From positions 24,758 through 88,757 of the forward strand of contig QEOQ01000515.1 of NCBI GenBank assembly GCA_010279815.1: a DNA stretch of 64,000 bases. Reading direction: 5' to 3'. The notes beneath the pieces were generated by a model. That model was not told where the DNA came from and did not search any database. It saw only the letters and a list, made by a program, of their open reading frames with translations. This document shows positions 50,250 through 62,482 of the stretch, in pieces; the stretch's first letter is position 1; each line of letters opens with the position of its first letter. A program made the position numbers and the translations under genes. Origin of the DNA: Brachionus plicatilis (Eukaryota > Rotifera > Eurotatoria > Ploima > Brachionidae).

Positions 50250-52439
50250 ATGCTTTCATCGACGTCATTTGCCGTCTTTGAGACAAATTTAGACTCGTGT
50301 CCGAAATGCGGCAAAAACATATGTGAGCATGCTAGTGTGGCCGATGTGATCAATTTGCCAAATAGTTTGAGCCAGGACTTTAGCACGTATTCGTCCGATT
50401 CGAGTCTAATCAAACAGCTGTTCAACGATTCCACTTCAAGCACAGTCACCACATGCAGCAGCAGCAGCGGCAGCAGAATTAACTTTGAACCAAAGATATC
50501 TTTGAATGCCATTAACGAATTGTTTCTCAAACAACCGAATCTCAATTGTCCTCGAACAACGGCCCAACACGACCAACCGACCAAAAAGAGAAAATTCCGC
50601 CTTTTCAACAAACATCGCCAATTGAGCTGTTTGTCTACGTCGTCATCATCATCATCAGCGTCATCTACATCGGCATCATCATCTACATCAACATCATCAT
50701 CGTTTCAGACAACCAATGAGCCCAAGACATACATATCAGTCAAATTGAACAACTTCTACTATTACAACTATGAAAAAACAGTATCCAAATCAACGTCATC
50801 GTCGTCGTCCACCGCATCGTCCACCGCATCGTCCACCGCATCGTCCACAGTAACAGACTCGGTCATAACCCAAATACACAGACCCAATCAGCCAAATGGG
50901 TACCATGTAAATATAACAGAAAATCGACTGCAATCGAACATCAACAACAACAACAGCAACAAAAAGAAAAGCAAAAGAAAGCAAGAGGAAAGGCTGTTTT
51001 GTTCAAATGAAAGTCAAGTGAGTGGTGGCGTTGGCGAATTGAGTGAATTGAGTGAATTGAGTGAATTGAGCGAGTCAAGGCAAACAAGCAGCAATTACCA
51101 CAAAATAACAGTTATATTTGTACTAATCGGTTTGTTTAGTTTCAACTTTTTGCAAGAGACCTTTCTGTTGGTGTACTATTTGAATTCGCATCAAATCGAG
51201 TGGCTATTGGGTTCGCTGATCAGTGTGTTCACGGGTCAATCGTTGACTCTAATCGTTTGTCTAATCGCCGAAATAAACGCCAACAAACAAATTTTATTCA
51301 GTAATCCGTTTGGTAAAGTTTGTCTGTTGATACCAGGCTGTTTGCCACTCAGTTGTTTTGTACAATTTTTTCGACTCATTCTAAACTACAAAAAATCGTG
51401 TGCCCAACAAAAATTTCAGCTCGAATTCAAGCTCTCGCTGCTCTTCTATTTCAATTCACTATTTTACACACTGCCATTGATTGTGGTCAATAGTTGTTAT
51501 TTGTCGACCAATTCTCGCCTCAATTGGTACTACACCGACTTGTTGACTGTGTCCTCGGACGCCACCGCCCTCATGTTCATATTTAGTCCCGACGCCAGAC
51601 CGCCCAATCACTTCATGATCCTACTCGTGTCCATATTTGTGTCCATATCGATCGGTCTCTGTCTCTTTATCACCTACTACGAGCTCATCAAACAAATGAG
51701 AATATTTGCCGGCCTCAAACACACGCCGCTCACCGCCCACGACACACACTGGCTCCGCTTGGGCATCATCGAACTGCTCGTCTATTTTTGTTTTAAATTT
51801 TGTCTGATCACATCTCGCCTCTGCATTCTAGCTCTCTTCTGGTACTTGTTCAATCAACTACTGCTTGTCTTTGTGTCAGTGCACATTCTGCTTTTGTTTG
51901 TGTCTAATATGGGCGCATTGTGGCCAAACTCTAACACAAACACTCAAAAAAAAAAACATGCTTCCGCCAGCTCAAACTCAAACCCAAATTTAGAGCCAAA
52001 ATCAGACCCAAAATCAGACCCAAAATCAAGCTCCAAGTCAAAACTGAACGATTTACTCACAATAAAAATAATCAGCGTACTTGGTCTTGTCGATCTTTTC
52101 ATCAATCAGACCAGTGAGCTCAAAAATATCAAACGAGTATTTGCCTACTATTTGTTCAATTTTGTTCAAAACACTCTCATTCTAACTTATTGGCTTGTAA
52201 ACGTATTGCACAGCGAACACGCCACCCAAAAAATTTGCTACACAACATTGATCTATTTGAGCGTTCTTCTCTTCAACGTGTTCGGTCTCATTCTCAAGTA
52301 TCTGCACATTCACATAATTAAAAAACGATACGCCAAACTCATCGAGCTCAATGCACTTGCCGTCGCTGCCACCACCATCACCACCTCAGTCGCCCCTGCT
52401 ACCACCACTCATTCAAATACCACTGCGCTCATTCAATAG
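50250..52439 (+). CDS. XK-related multipass membrane protein
   Basis: One exon, 729 residues. The N-terminal 280 residues are hydrophilic and Ser-rich, with a small cluster CPKCGKNICEH (C17, C20, C25, H27), poly-Ser coded by TCA/TCG runs, and a GELSELSELSELSES repeat from a 9-bp microsatellite (51033-51075). From residue about 289 come 8 or more membrane segments. The segment spacing, the charged KSCAQQKFQLEFKLSLLFYF region and YLFNFVQNTLILTYWLVN near the end fit XK-related proteins, some of which scramble phospholipids during apoptosis. I judge the family from topology and these patches, so subfamily is open. The C-terminus is Thr/Ala-rich. Confidence 0.65.
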   Translation: MLSSTSFAVFETNLDSCPKCGKNICEHASVADVINLPNSLSQDFSTYSSDSSLIKQLFNDSTSSTVTTCSSSSGSRINFEPKISLNAINELFLKQPNLNCPRTTAQHDQPTKKRKFRLFNKHRQLSCLSTSSSSSSASSTSASSSTSTSSSFQTTNEPKTYISVKLNNFYYYNYEKTVSKSTSSSSSTASSTASSTASSTVTDSVITQIHRPNQPNGYHVNITENRLQSNINNNNSNKKKSKRKQEERLFCSNESQVSGGVGELSELSELSELSESRQTSSNYHKITVIFVLIGLFSFNFLQETFLLVYYLNSHQIEWLLGSLISVFTGQSLTLIVCLIAEINANKQILFSNPFGKVCLLIPGCLPLSCFVQFFRLILNYKKSCAQQKFQLEFKLSLLFYFNSLFYTLPLIVVNSCYLSTNSRLNWYYTDLLTVSSDATALMFIFSPDARPPNHFMILLVSIFVSISIGLCLFITYYELIKQMRIFAGLKHTPLTAHDTHWLRLGIIELLVYFCFKFCLITSRLCILALFWYLFNQLLLVFVSVHILLLFVSNMGALWPNSNTNTQKKKHASASSNSNPNLEPKSDPKSDPKSSSKSKLNDLLTIKIISVLGLVDLFINQTSELKNIKRVFAYYLFNFVQNTLILTYWLVNVLHSEHATQKICYTTLIYLSVLLFNVFGLILKYLHIHIIKKRYAKLIELNALAVAATTITTSVAPATTTHSNTTALIQ

Positions 52440-54184
52440 CTTTCAGATATAAATCCGCATCCAACAAATCTACTATGTACAATTATTTATGGTATTATTT
52501 AGATTATTCTTGTTTCTTTTTTTTTTTCTGTTTTTTTTTTGTTCGTTCATTTTGAATAATTACATTTTTTGTACAAATTATTATTAAATTATTTAATTAA
52601 TTGAATACAAATAGAGTTTATTAACCGGAAATACGACCCTTGTTATTGAGTTATTAAACCACATTCGCACTCACACGCACACACACACAAACTCTCACAA
52701 CAAACAAATTTTGAATTTATTTTTTTGAATAAAATTTATTTAAGAATTTTTTATTTTTATTTTTGTATTTGCAATTACAATCATTCGACTTTCTTTTTTT
52801 GCCTGGTAAAAATTAGAAAAAAATTAGAAAAAATTGTAACCTAAAGGAAAAAAAATAAAAGCATTTGTTTTTGAATCAAAATTTTTTGTTTCATTAAAAA
52901 TTATTTTCTTTTTAATTATTAGTTTCTAATTAGAATTATTTTCAAATTTTGAAACTGATATCAAGTTTGAATATTGTAACTTTGTCAAATAATTATGGTA
53001 ATTTAAAGTTTATGATCAATTTTTGATGCTCAAAATGATCAAATCAAACTAAAGCTTTATTAAATAAATTGTCATTTCTTAATAGAAATAATTCATAGAT
53101 ACATTTTTGGATTAAACATACTATTTTAAATAAAAAAAATTAACTCTGCAATATCAAAATGCACAATGCAGAATGCACATTATCGAAATGATGCTATTTT
53201 AAGTAGATAATTTTTTGCGGATTTTACCTTTAGATTTAACAAAGTATGTTAAAAACAAAAATTTACCTCTGCACTAATTCTACTAAAATATTAAAATTTA
53301 TTTGATAATTTTGAGCAGCAAAAATTGGTCATAAACTTCATCTTGCCATAATTATTTCGTTTAGAGCAAAATATTTTTGAGCAACATCAAAATTTTTCTG
53401 CTTTTTTCTTTTTGTACAAGAATAAAATAAGAATAAAAAAATATCAGCGATAAAAATCTTTTTTAATGTCATTTTTTAAATTAAATAAAGTCTTTCAGAA
53501 TAAATTTATTTAAACAACTGTTCTTTTTTTAAGAGCAAACACATTTTAAAAAAATTACTTTTAAGTTTAAAATAGCTCAAACAGTTAATGGTCAAAGTAT
53601 TAAAGTAAAAAAAAATCGAAATAAAATTCTTATCTTAAATGAAATGAATTGCTCCATTTAAATTTGTAAATAGCGTTAAATTAATTTTTTAAAGGGATAA
53701 AACAAAAAAGATATTACAGTTTATAGGGTCAAGAACATCAAGTAATCAATTGTGGGACAATTTTTATTGATTTTCAAATAAAATAAGACACACTTGTTTT
53801 TTAAAATTCAAATTCAAATTCAATTTGCTTATCTTGTTACTAAACCGAGATAAATTATTAATAATCTAAATTGGTGTCATAAAATTCAAATTATTGAACT
53901 TGCTTTTAATATTATAAAAATATAATTTAAACAAACTTTTTAAATGGCCATTAAAAGCCAATTACAATAAACTGTTCACTCTCGAGATCACTTTATAGTA
54001 TTTAAACTTTTCTCTTGACTTCAATTTCAGTAAACAGTTGCCAATGACAACCAAAATAGAAAAAATAATAATTCCTTTGAAAATCAACTTATAATAAGCT
54101 TCTTTAAAAAATACATAAATATTGAATTAATGTAATATTAAATTATATTTTATCCGACAAATACAAAAAGAGTAATCGGCGGCA
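52440..54184. other. 1.7-kb intergenic stretch
   Basis: AT-rich. A short CA repeat lies at about 52677-52690; no gene recognised. Confidence 0.5.
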
Positions 54185-57100
54185 ATGGCATCAATACTCA
54201 AGCTTTTACAAACAGTTGATCCAAAAACTCGTCAGTACATTCGCTTTTTTAAAATTAGCGAAATTTACGAAAGTTTGATCAGTGGTTTGACGATTGTGCG
54301 CCCTGAGGAATACGTAAAATGGTTAATTGAACAACTTGAAGTGTTGCATCAAAATGGTGTCAAAGAACTCAAATGGGACATGTTCATACCAGACGAACTA
54401 AAACCGCTTCAAAAGCCAGTTGACGAAACAACTCTCAGCTACATATTCAATGTTTTGGACGAAATGCTCGAACCAAGTGCCCAAATGATCGAAAAAGCCT
54501 ACAATCACTATAATAAAAAATTGCTTCACAAAGTATACTAGTAAGAATTTTAAATCATACAAGTCTTGCCATTGATTGATTAATTAAAATTTTAAATCGA
54601 AAAACATTAGTTCAATAAGAAAGTATTATGTGTTGAAAAAAATGGAAAAAAAATGCGAACAAGACAAATTTAAAAGAGCAGTCTTTTTTCACACAAAAAA
54701 GTTAAATGGACACGTATTTAAACAATGGCTTGACTGGGTACGGTATCGCAAAGACCGGCAAGCAAGTAGAATAAATTTATAGAAAATTTAATTATATTAA
54801 ATAAAATTTAATAAAATTTTTTTTTTTTTTTTTTCAAGTCGCATTTTCAAAGATATCAAGAATTCTGGCTATCAGTCATTCGAGACTGATTATTAATCAA
54901 TGGCATTTGGCCAGCAAGGAATCGCGTCAAACCAGAGAATACTTTGAGGTAATTTTACCAATGACAACCCTAATTTCATTCCTTTGAATTAACTGGTTGC
55001 TTATTTGAATGATATTCTCCTCTGCTTTTCATGGTCAAATAATTTCTTTATTATTAATTCTAGAGACAGGTATTTAAATGTCCCAATTTAATGGCTAAAT
55101 GCTTTTTTTTTTATTTTTTGCTTTATTAGAAAATTAAATTTATAGAACGCTTTGTTTAAGAATCACAAAATAGAAAAAACAAAAGTATTATTTTGCTTAA
55201 TTGTAAATGTCTAATAATTGTAGCCTAATAATCGATTAAATGACATTTAGAGACAAATAGCGTTTTTAAAACAACTTTTAAAAACTACCAAGTCACATTT
55301 ATATCACACTAAAATAACTTATTTATTTTTAATCAATTTTAAATGACAATTGTTGTTAAATTTATTTTTTGTTCGTGAATATATATTTGATTTTATTTTT
55401 AAACTTATTTGTTTGGTATTTTTAAATTGAAGATATCAACACAAAAAACAGATATTAATGTGACTTGTTTGTTTTCTAGTTTAAAATTATAAATTTTAGA
55501 ATTTAAAATAATTTCTAACCAAAATGATTTATTTAAATTTAAACTAAATTATTTTTTTCATTTAATTCACAGAATCGTCTACAGGTAGTAAAAAAAGACT
55601 AACCCTGTACAATTTTTCCTTAATTATCCCGCTCTTCTAAACTAATCACTGTTTGTTTTTTTTTTCAGTCAAATCGGGCTAAAGCAATGCAAGTAATACA
55701 AATAACACCTATCTAAATGTTAAATGTTAACTGTTCAATGTCAATCAATCAATATTAATCACTATGCTCATTTAAATCACTTTTGCACAATTTTTGAAAA
55801 ATTTCAAAAAAAATAAAAATCAAAATTTTTTAAGAGATTGGAACGAGGTGAAGCCATAGATGATAGTGACACGTTGTTCAGCAATGGTGAAGCAAGGGAT
55901 GACATATCAATGCTGCCTAGACAAGCAGCCATTAAAATTTTCTCCTATCTTTCCATAACTGACTTGTATCGGGCATCACAGGTGTGCAGATCATGGAAAA
56001 TGATTTCCAGCTCCAATGTTTTGTGGTCAAAGCTTGATTTGTTCTCTATTCGAGATAAGCTTACGGACAAATTGCTATCAGCCATGATTCAAAAAAGTCG
56101 ACCCTATCTAATGCATTTGAATGTGCGTGGTGCATTTAAATTAACCCAAAGCGGATTTGTTACCATAAGTGGATGTCGAAATATACAAGACTTGAATTTG
56201 TCCGATTCAAAAAATTTAACAGTAGGTCTAAAATTTGATTTCTTCTTCTTCATCAAAAAAGGTACTGTGAAATTCAAACACAAAATTCCAAAACCAAAAT
56301 TCTTCCTTTTTTTGATGAATTAAAATTAAAGTTAATAAATTATACTTAAAAAAATACTGCAAAAAAGTGCAACATACTTTGTTGCACCTTTATTTTCTAA
56401 AATAAAATCATTATTTTATTTTATTTTGGTAAATTAAACTAGTAATCAATTTAAATCTTATTGATATTTTATTTTTTGTCTTATTAAAAAATGAGAAAAA
56501 TTATTATATGTAGGAAAATAGGTGCAACAAAGTATGTTGCACTTTGTTGCAGTATTTTTTTAAGTATAATTTATTAACTTTGATTTTACTTCATCAAAAA
56601 AGGAAGAATTTTTGTTCAATTTGTGTTTGAATTTCACAATACCAAAAAAAAGATTTAAATTAAAAAAATTTATTTTAAAAAATGAAATTAATTATTCAAG
56701 GATGACATGGTGAATATAATCACATCAGGCTGTGTGGTTCTTATCTATTTGAATTTGGCTTTTAATGATGCATTAACAGACGCAACAATTCGAACATTGA
56801 GCAAAAATTGTAAAAACCTTCAATATTTGAGTCTTGCCTTTTGTACAAAAATAACCGACAAGGGCTTTTCGTATATCAATGGAGGCGAAGGACTCAAAAA
56901 ATTAATTTACATTGACCTGTCCGGATGCACTAATGTATTTGAAATAATAAAAAAAAATAAGAAATAAATTTTTTTTTCTTTTTATTCAAACAGATTTCGC
57001 CAATTGGAACTTCATACTTGGCACAATATTGTCCAAATTTGGAAACCATAAAGATAAACAATTTTTCTAGTCTTAACGACCGACATCTAAAAGTATGCTC

Positions 57101-58316
57101 AAAAGTCAATTTTAAATAAATTAAATAAAATAGATTAAAGAACAAAAATAATATTTTATTTTAGTTTTGTAATTTGTTATCTCGACTGGCCGAGATAGTT
57201 ATACTGGACTCGCCACATTTGACTGACGAATCTTTCAAGTACATAGCTCAGGCGAAATTCTTGAAAAAACTCAAGATAGCATCGAACAAAAATTTGACCG
57301 ATCATTCAATCAAATTGATAACAAGAAATTGTTCCGAATTGAGATATGTGTCGTTGATCGATTGTGAAAAGATAAATGACCTTTGCCTCAAATATTTGTC
57401 TCAATTGCGCACACTCACCATTTTGAATTTGGCTGATTGCATTCGAGTTAGCGACTCGGGAGTCAAGCATTTGACCGATGGAGCTTGTGCCAACAAAATT
57501 AGAGAACTCAATTTGACTAATTGTTTGCGAATTGGAAATCAAAGCATGATATCTTTGGTCAGAAAGTGCACCAATTTGGCCTATTTGTCTTTGTGCTATT
57601 GTGAACAAATCGAAAAGGACGGAATTGATTTGGTGGGTGCAATCGAAAATCTGGTATCAATTGATTTATCTGGATGCCAGTGTGGAGATAATGTATCAAA
57701 TTAATTTTAAAAAATTCTATTTAATTTTTTATTTTTATTTTTTTGGTGTTGAAAATATAGAGTTTAAAAGGAATCGCTAATTCAAATTTACGAAATGCAG
57801 CGTTCTCTGGCTGCAAGGACATTACTGATCTTGGCTTGCAGAAATTTTGCACCCAATGTCCAAATTTGGAAACACTTGACTTGTCCAATTGCTTTCAATT
57901 GACAGACAATTCGATCAAATCGTTGGCATTTTGCTGCAAATTTATGATGAACCTAAACCTTAGTGGATGTACAATGCTAACAGACATGTCCATTCAATAC
58001 CTGTCGGGCGTGTGTGCCTATCTTAAAGTACTTGACATTTCAAATTGTCACTTGATCGGGTAAATTAGAAAAAAAGAAATTTTTTTTGATTTTTTTTCTT
58101 GTTTTATTTTAATAATTATTAAATAATTAAATTAAAAGTGACAAAAGTTTGAAATATTTAAAACGAGGTTGTAAATATTTAGAAAAGCTCAATGTCTTAA
58201 ATTGCATTGGAATTAGCAAAGAGTCGATTGAAAAAATGCAAAGAAATGTTCCACACATTGAACATTCGTCCAAAAGCCATTCGTCATTCACAAATTCGAG
58301 TTATCTTTTTGCCTGA
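54185..58316 (+). CDS. FBXL13: FBXL13/DRC6-like F-box leucine-rich repeat protein
   Basis: Eleven exons join in phase to 793 residues: 54185-54540, 54611-54765, 54839-54948, 55573-55584, 55669-55692, 55835-56221, 56701-56934, 56994-57092, 57165-57692, 57761-58059, 58139-58316. The N-terminus (LKWDMFIPDELKPL) and a basic helical part precede an F-box (MLPRQAAIKIFSYL ... VCRSW, about residues 245-290). A long array of Cys-type LRRs follows (LQYLSLAFCTKITDKGFSYI, LTILNLADCIRVSDSGVKHL). In animals FBXL13 is dynein regulatory complex subunit 6 of motile cilia. Exons 4 (12 nt) and 5 (24 nt) are both phase 0, so skipping either keeps the frame. The exon ends were read by eye. Confidence 0.85.
56261..56643. 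repeat. 383-bp fold-back element in an FBXL13 intron
   Basis: The ends are inverted: GGTACTGTGAAATTCAAACA on the left, and the right end ending in GAATTTCACAATACC. Further in, AAGTGCAACATACTTTGTTG on the left faces AACAAAGTATGTTGCACTTT on the right. The whole element is a long imperfect palindrome with no coding sequence. Confidence 0.8.
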
Positions 58317-58533
58317 TAACATACATATTTATTTTTTTGAACAAAATAAAAACAATTAATCTAAATTTTATTTTTAAATTATTTATTTATTTTTTCAATC
58401 AAACATTTAAACTAATTGACATTTATATGGGAAAAAAAATAGCGGCCACATCACTTACATTCTATTCTTTAAGTTTTTCATTAACAAAAAAATCTACGAA
58501 ATCAAATATTTAAATTTTTTGCAACTACAAAAT

Positions 58534-59123
58534 TCAAATAAAATCTATACCCAAAAATTCCAATAAAAGACCCATGGGACTTTTGGTCAGCCCAAGTAGC
58601 TCTTTTTTGTTTTCAATTTTGTTGTTTAAATTTCTCAATCTGAGTGCAGCATGAATTAAAATAACTAAACACAAATTTAATTTATTAAAAAAAATAAAAA
58701 AGTATATTTTTTAAAATTATTACCGCTTAGTGGTAGACAAATGCTGAATAGAAAAATCATCAACGAGCCAAACAAATTGAACAGAAACCCGCTGATGAAC
58801 ACGACAATAATTAAATTCAAAAATGGTCTCTCTTTCTTGAAGCGTTGAATCTCTGGACTTTTATTTGACATTATGTTGGCAACGACACACAAACCTATTA
58901 TCAGGAATAGTCCGGAAAATATTTGAAGCGGATGAATGATGCTCATTAGCAAAAAAATAGCCAAAAAGCAAACAAAATAATTTGTTTGGTAGTAGAGCAA
59001 ATTTTGGCTCATGCGGTTGTTAACTCTTTCGAGCTCGCTGAAATTGGGTATGGCATAATTTTCGGCTTTGCCAACAAAATCCTCCAATTTTCGAAAGGCT
59101 GCAAATCGAACCTGATCGGACAT
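58534..59123 (-). CDS. ARL6IP5: ARL6IP5/PRA1 family membrane protein
   Basis: Two exons (59123-58724 and 58664-58534) with a 59-bp intron give 176 residues. PRA1 proteins are small ER/Golgi hairpin membrane proteins that bind small GTPases or transporters. Visible features are the conserved start of the domain ([18 protein letters not shown]), four hydrophobic stretches and the second-exon motif [18 protein letters not shown] followed by [11 protein letters not shown], which is the ARL6IP5 (JWA) version of the C-terminus. The next gene, FBXL13, ends 217 bp away on the opposite strand (convergent pair). Confidence 0.85.
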
Positions 59124-59531
59124 GACTTGAATCTTAAATTTTTTAATTTATTCTTTTTAAGAAATTAAAAACAAAAATATTTATTTGATTACGTAGATGA
59201 AATTTCACCTTCATCTTTTTGTTTATAAGCACAAGCCAGTTAAATAAAAGGCAAAAGAAAAAAAAAACAAAACAATAATTTATTAATAATATTGAATAAA
59301 AATCTAAAAATTCACAATGACTAAAACTAAATTAACAAAACAATAATAACTCAAAAAATGTTTTCTCACAATCACTCGGTATCACCATACCTAAAATAAA
59401 AAAAATTTTAGTCTAATGAAAATGTAAAATCTTATCTTATTTTATTTATCTCTTATTATTTTTTATTTATTTATCTGACTAAAAAGCGATTCTTAGACAT
59501 GTACCAAAGTAAATTTAGAATTTAGAATTTT
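59124..59531. other. short intergenic stretch
   Basis: It holds the upstream region of the ARL6IP5-like gene; no defined element was seen. Confidence 0.4.
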
Positions 59532-60133
59532 GGCACTATGAATTTCGAACACAAATTGAACAAAAGTTAAAATTAAAGTTAATAAAAAATATTCAAAAAA
59601 ATACTCCAAAAAAGTGCAACATGCTTTTTTGCACCCTTGTAATCTATTTATATCATTTTATTTACCCTTTTTAGAAAAACAAATCAATATTATTGATTTT
59701 TTATTTTTTATCTCATTTTAAGATGCGGAAAATTATCGTTCCGAGTGCCAGCACATTTTAGCTTTCATTTTATTATTATTATCATTTTGTCGCAGTATTT
59801 TTTTTTAATATTTTATATAAACTTTAATTTATAAAAAATGGAATAATTATTGGCACTGTGAATTTTGGAACAAAGAACAAAAATAAAAAATTTTAAATCA
59901 AAAAAATTTTTTAATCTGAGTCCAAAAATTGTTCTGCAAAATGTTCCAGCTGACATAAACTTTATAGCACCCAAATTAAGTGTCTGCAAAAACTCTGCAA
60001 TTTAATTTTAATGATTTTGTGATACATTTAGTGTTTTGCAGACTAGCAGAGTTTAAAAATTAAAAAGATTAGAAAATTTTTTTCATTTTAGAATTTTTGT
60101 TTTTGTTCTTTGTTCTAAAATTCACAATGTCAT
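59532..60133. repeat. nested fold-back elements related to the one at 56.3 kb
   Basis: GGCACTATGAATTTCGAACA (59532) and AAAGTGCAACATGC (about 59612) resemble the left arm of the 56.3-kb element. A second left arm starts at about 59860 (GGCACTGTGAATTTTGGAAC, then AAAGAAC). Its inverted partner, GTTCTTTGTTCTAAAATTCA, lies at about 60100-60120. Between them an inner palindrome uses AAACTCTGC and GCAGAGTTT. At least two copies overlap. Confidence 0.6.
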
Positions 60134-60691
60134 GATTATTTTGTTCAATTTTTATTTTAAATTACAGCGCCTTTAAATTAAGTTTTTTTTAAATTTGAAA
60201 AATAACTTTTTTTTTATATTGAAAAAGATTATCGGCTAAATTTTTTTTTAAATACTTAGATATCAGCAGTAAAGAGAAAAATGAAAAAAAAAAAATTGGA
60301 CAACTTTTTTCTAAAATTTATTTTAAACTAAATGGGTATTTAATTGATAACAAAACACGGCCTAAAAATAAAATAAAAAAACAAAAAATCACATAAAACA
60401 ATTTTAATATTTTATTTTTGGTTATCTTATCTAATTTTGTTTGAAACAAAAAATAATAATAATAATAATATAAATAATAAATTATCTACAACTTGTGAAG
60501 AAGAAAAAAATTACTAAAAAATCTCACTTTAACTTGGAAAATTATCTTAAAAATGAGAAAAAAAAATGAGAAAAAAAAAATGAGAAAATAATTAGAAAAA
60601 AAGGCAACTGACTGGTTAGATTCTGTTCGGTTTGACTTGATAGAGTGGCCGATGCTAAATGATTGACAGATTGATAGAATGAATGAATGGA
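60134..60691. other. intergenic stretch, 3' side of the RSBN1-like gene
   Basis: AT-rich with an ATA/AAT microsatellite at about 60455-60470 and poly-A runs. It probably contains the 3' UTR of the minus-strand RSBN1-like gene. Confidence 0.4.
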
Positions 60692-62482
60692 TCAATCGAC
60701 AATTTGGTACATTTGAATGTTGGACGCGTAGTATTGCTTGAGTCGAGTGTGCCAAGCGACAGACGCAACCGCTGACACCGTTTTAAATTGATGAACAACA
60801 TTACGAGGTATGAAATAAATGTCATTGTGCTTTAGTTGTATGTTGGCGTATCGAATGCCTAGACGTCTGAGCTGATTTAGCTTGGCCGTGTTGCACCATG
60901 ACAAACACTGTGCCACTGGCGGTTCGAACACGTCGAGCTTGAGTGCGTCGACGACACGCGCATAGTCGTGCGGATGAAAGCAGACAATGTCCTTGACAAT
61001 TCTATGATTCGAATGAGTGCCGTGTACTGCCTTTAGTAGACCGACAGCTGCCGTTGTCTCGACGCCATTGCCCACATTGTCCGAATGGGGCCGAGTCCTG
61101 TCCTCGAAGAGGATTTCTCGCGGAGTCGACGACCGGCCATAGTAGCCGCCCATCTTCAGTATGTCTATTTGCTTTCGGTGCTTTTTTTTGTCGGGCGAAC
61201 TAGCCGGACTAAGCGGTGGCCACTCTTTCGATTGAGTCGATGTGCCACACGTTGGTATCAACTGTTCGCCCGGTCTTGCCCAAATAATTGGACCATCGTC
61301 TGACATTGTGGCGCTCATCTTTTCGTTTATGGAAAAGTCTCCCCACGGCATCACGTGATACAAAAATCGATTGCTTTCCAACAGCTCGATAAAGTGCGGA
61401 TAGTAGTCGCCAATTTCTTCGTTGCGCACTCCCACTATGCTTATTTGCAACAATGGACCGTATCTGTACGTGCCATTCGAATAGCTCGCGTCCACATTTC
61501 GTTTATATTCGCTCATTTTGAGTGTCAATATTTCTTTGCTGTTAAACAAAAGCGACGATTTCACTGTCATTTGTGGATGTTTGTCCGAAAAGTACGTGAG
61601 TATGTCGGGTATGGGTGCGGCCGAATTTCTCACTATGCCGATCACGTGAGCATTTTGTTCGCAGTACACTTGAGATAGAAAATAGACCGAAAATTTGTCT
61701 GCTTGTTGTGTGTCCAACTTGGCGTCTATTTGGTCTTGATAGGCGACCAAATATGTGGACTGGCCATTGGCGTCATACTCGCACTGGATCAACGAGTTGA
61801 ACAGCTCAAGTTCTTGACTGCGGCTGATGTGCACTTGGCCACCGCCACAAACCACCTTTTCACTCTCCAAACTTACTTCATTAAAAGTTTTTAATTTCTC
61901 AATTAGATCCAAGCTGGTTGACAGGCACTGGGACTTTTTTTTTGTTTTTTTGCACTTTTTTTTACACTTTCCTTTACACTTGTCTTTACATTTGTCTTTA
62001 CACTTTTCTTTCCACTTTTGTTTTTTCTTTCGCTTTTTTCTCTTTTTGATCTTTTTGTTTTCGTAGTCTTCGAGTGACAAGTCACTTACACTTGGACTGA
62101 TAGTGACCGATGGCTCACTTGACGAAGACGAATGTTTGCGCTTGCGTTCCGATTCTTTGCGATTTTTTTTGTTTATCAAATTTCGGTTGTCGCTTAGCAC
62201 AAAATCATTGTTGTTTTTGAATATGGTTTTTGTTGTTGACGCTGTGATCTGTTGTGGTCTTTTGTCAGCGTGTGCATCGTTGGTCACTTGTTTTTTGGGC
62301 AAATGCTTGGCGTTTGTATTCGCTGCCGGTGTGGCCGCCGTCGCCGCCATTTTGCTACATGATTTGGCTTTGTGACAGTTGATTAGTCGATCTAGAGTGT
62401 CGTAGATCTTGGGACGTATGGACACAATTGGTTTGCTACTGTTACTGTTGTTCATTTCTTCTTTTGATTCCATTTTTGTCAT
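60692..62482 (-). CDS. RSBN1: RSBN1/DPY-21-type JmjC protein (histone demethylase family)
   Basis: A single 596-residue frame. The C-terminal two thirds match the RSBN1 family: [66 protein letters not shown] and [19 protein letters not shown]. The family is JmjC-like; DPY-21 and RSBN1 are reported to demethylate histone H4 Lys20. Likely iron ligands are H466 and D468 ([10 protein letters not shown]) and H564 (VVHQFK). The N-terminal third is disordered, with nuclear-localisation-like Lys/Arg runs and an unusual KCKD array with Cys at 161, 165, 169, 173 and 177. G+C is far higher than in the flanks. The ATG at 62482 was chosen as the first in frame; a second lies three codons later. Confidence 0.88.
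   Translation of the reverse strand: MTKMESKEEMNNSNSSKPIVSIRPKIYDTLDRLINCHKAKSCSKMAATAATPAANTNAKHLPKKQVTNDAHADKRPQQITASTTKTIFKNNNDFVLSDNRNLINKKNRKESERKRKHSSSSSEPSVTISPSVSDLSLEDYENKKIKKRKKRKKKQKWKEKCKDKCKDKCKGKCKKKCKKTKKKSQCLSTSLDLIEKLKTFNEVSLESEKVVCGGGQVHISRSQELELFNSLIQCEYDANGQSTYLVAYQDQIDAKLDTQQADKFSVYFLSQVYCEQNAHVIGIVRNSAAPIPDILTYFSDKHPQMTVKSSLLFNSKEILTLKMSEYKRNVDASYSNGTYRYGPLLQISIVGVRNEEIGDYYPHFIELLESNRFLYHVMPWGDFSINEKMSATMSDDGPIIWARPGEQLIPTCGTSTQSKEWPPLSPASSPDKKKHRKQIDILKMGGYYGRSSTPREILFEDRTRPHSDNVGNGVETTAAVGLLKAVHGTHSNHRIVKDIVCFHPHDYARVVDALKLDVFEPPVAQCLSWCNTAKLNQLRRLGIRYANIQLKHNDIYFIPRNVVHQFKTVSAVASVAWHTRLKQYYASNIQMYQIVD

Noticed and set aside
50086..50286. Minus-strand frames opposite the XK-related gene
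   Set aside because: Reverse translations of ATA/GAA repeats and of the Ser-rich coding region; shadows of the real gene.
61085..62375. Several plus-strand frames opposite the RSBN1-like gene
   Set aside because: All are antisense shadows in GC-rich coding DNA, where stops are rare by composition.
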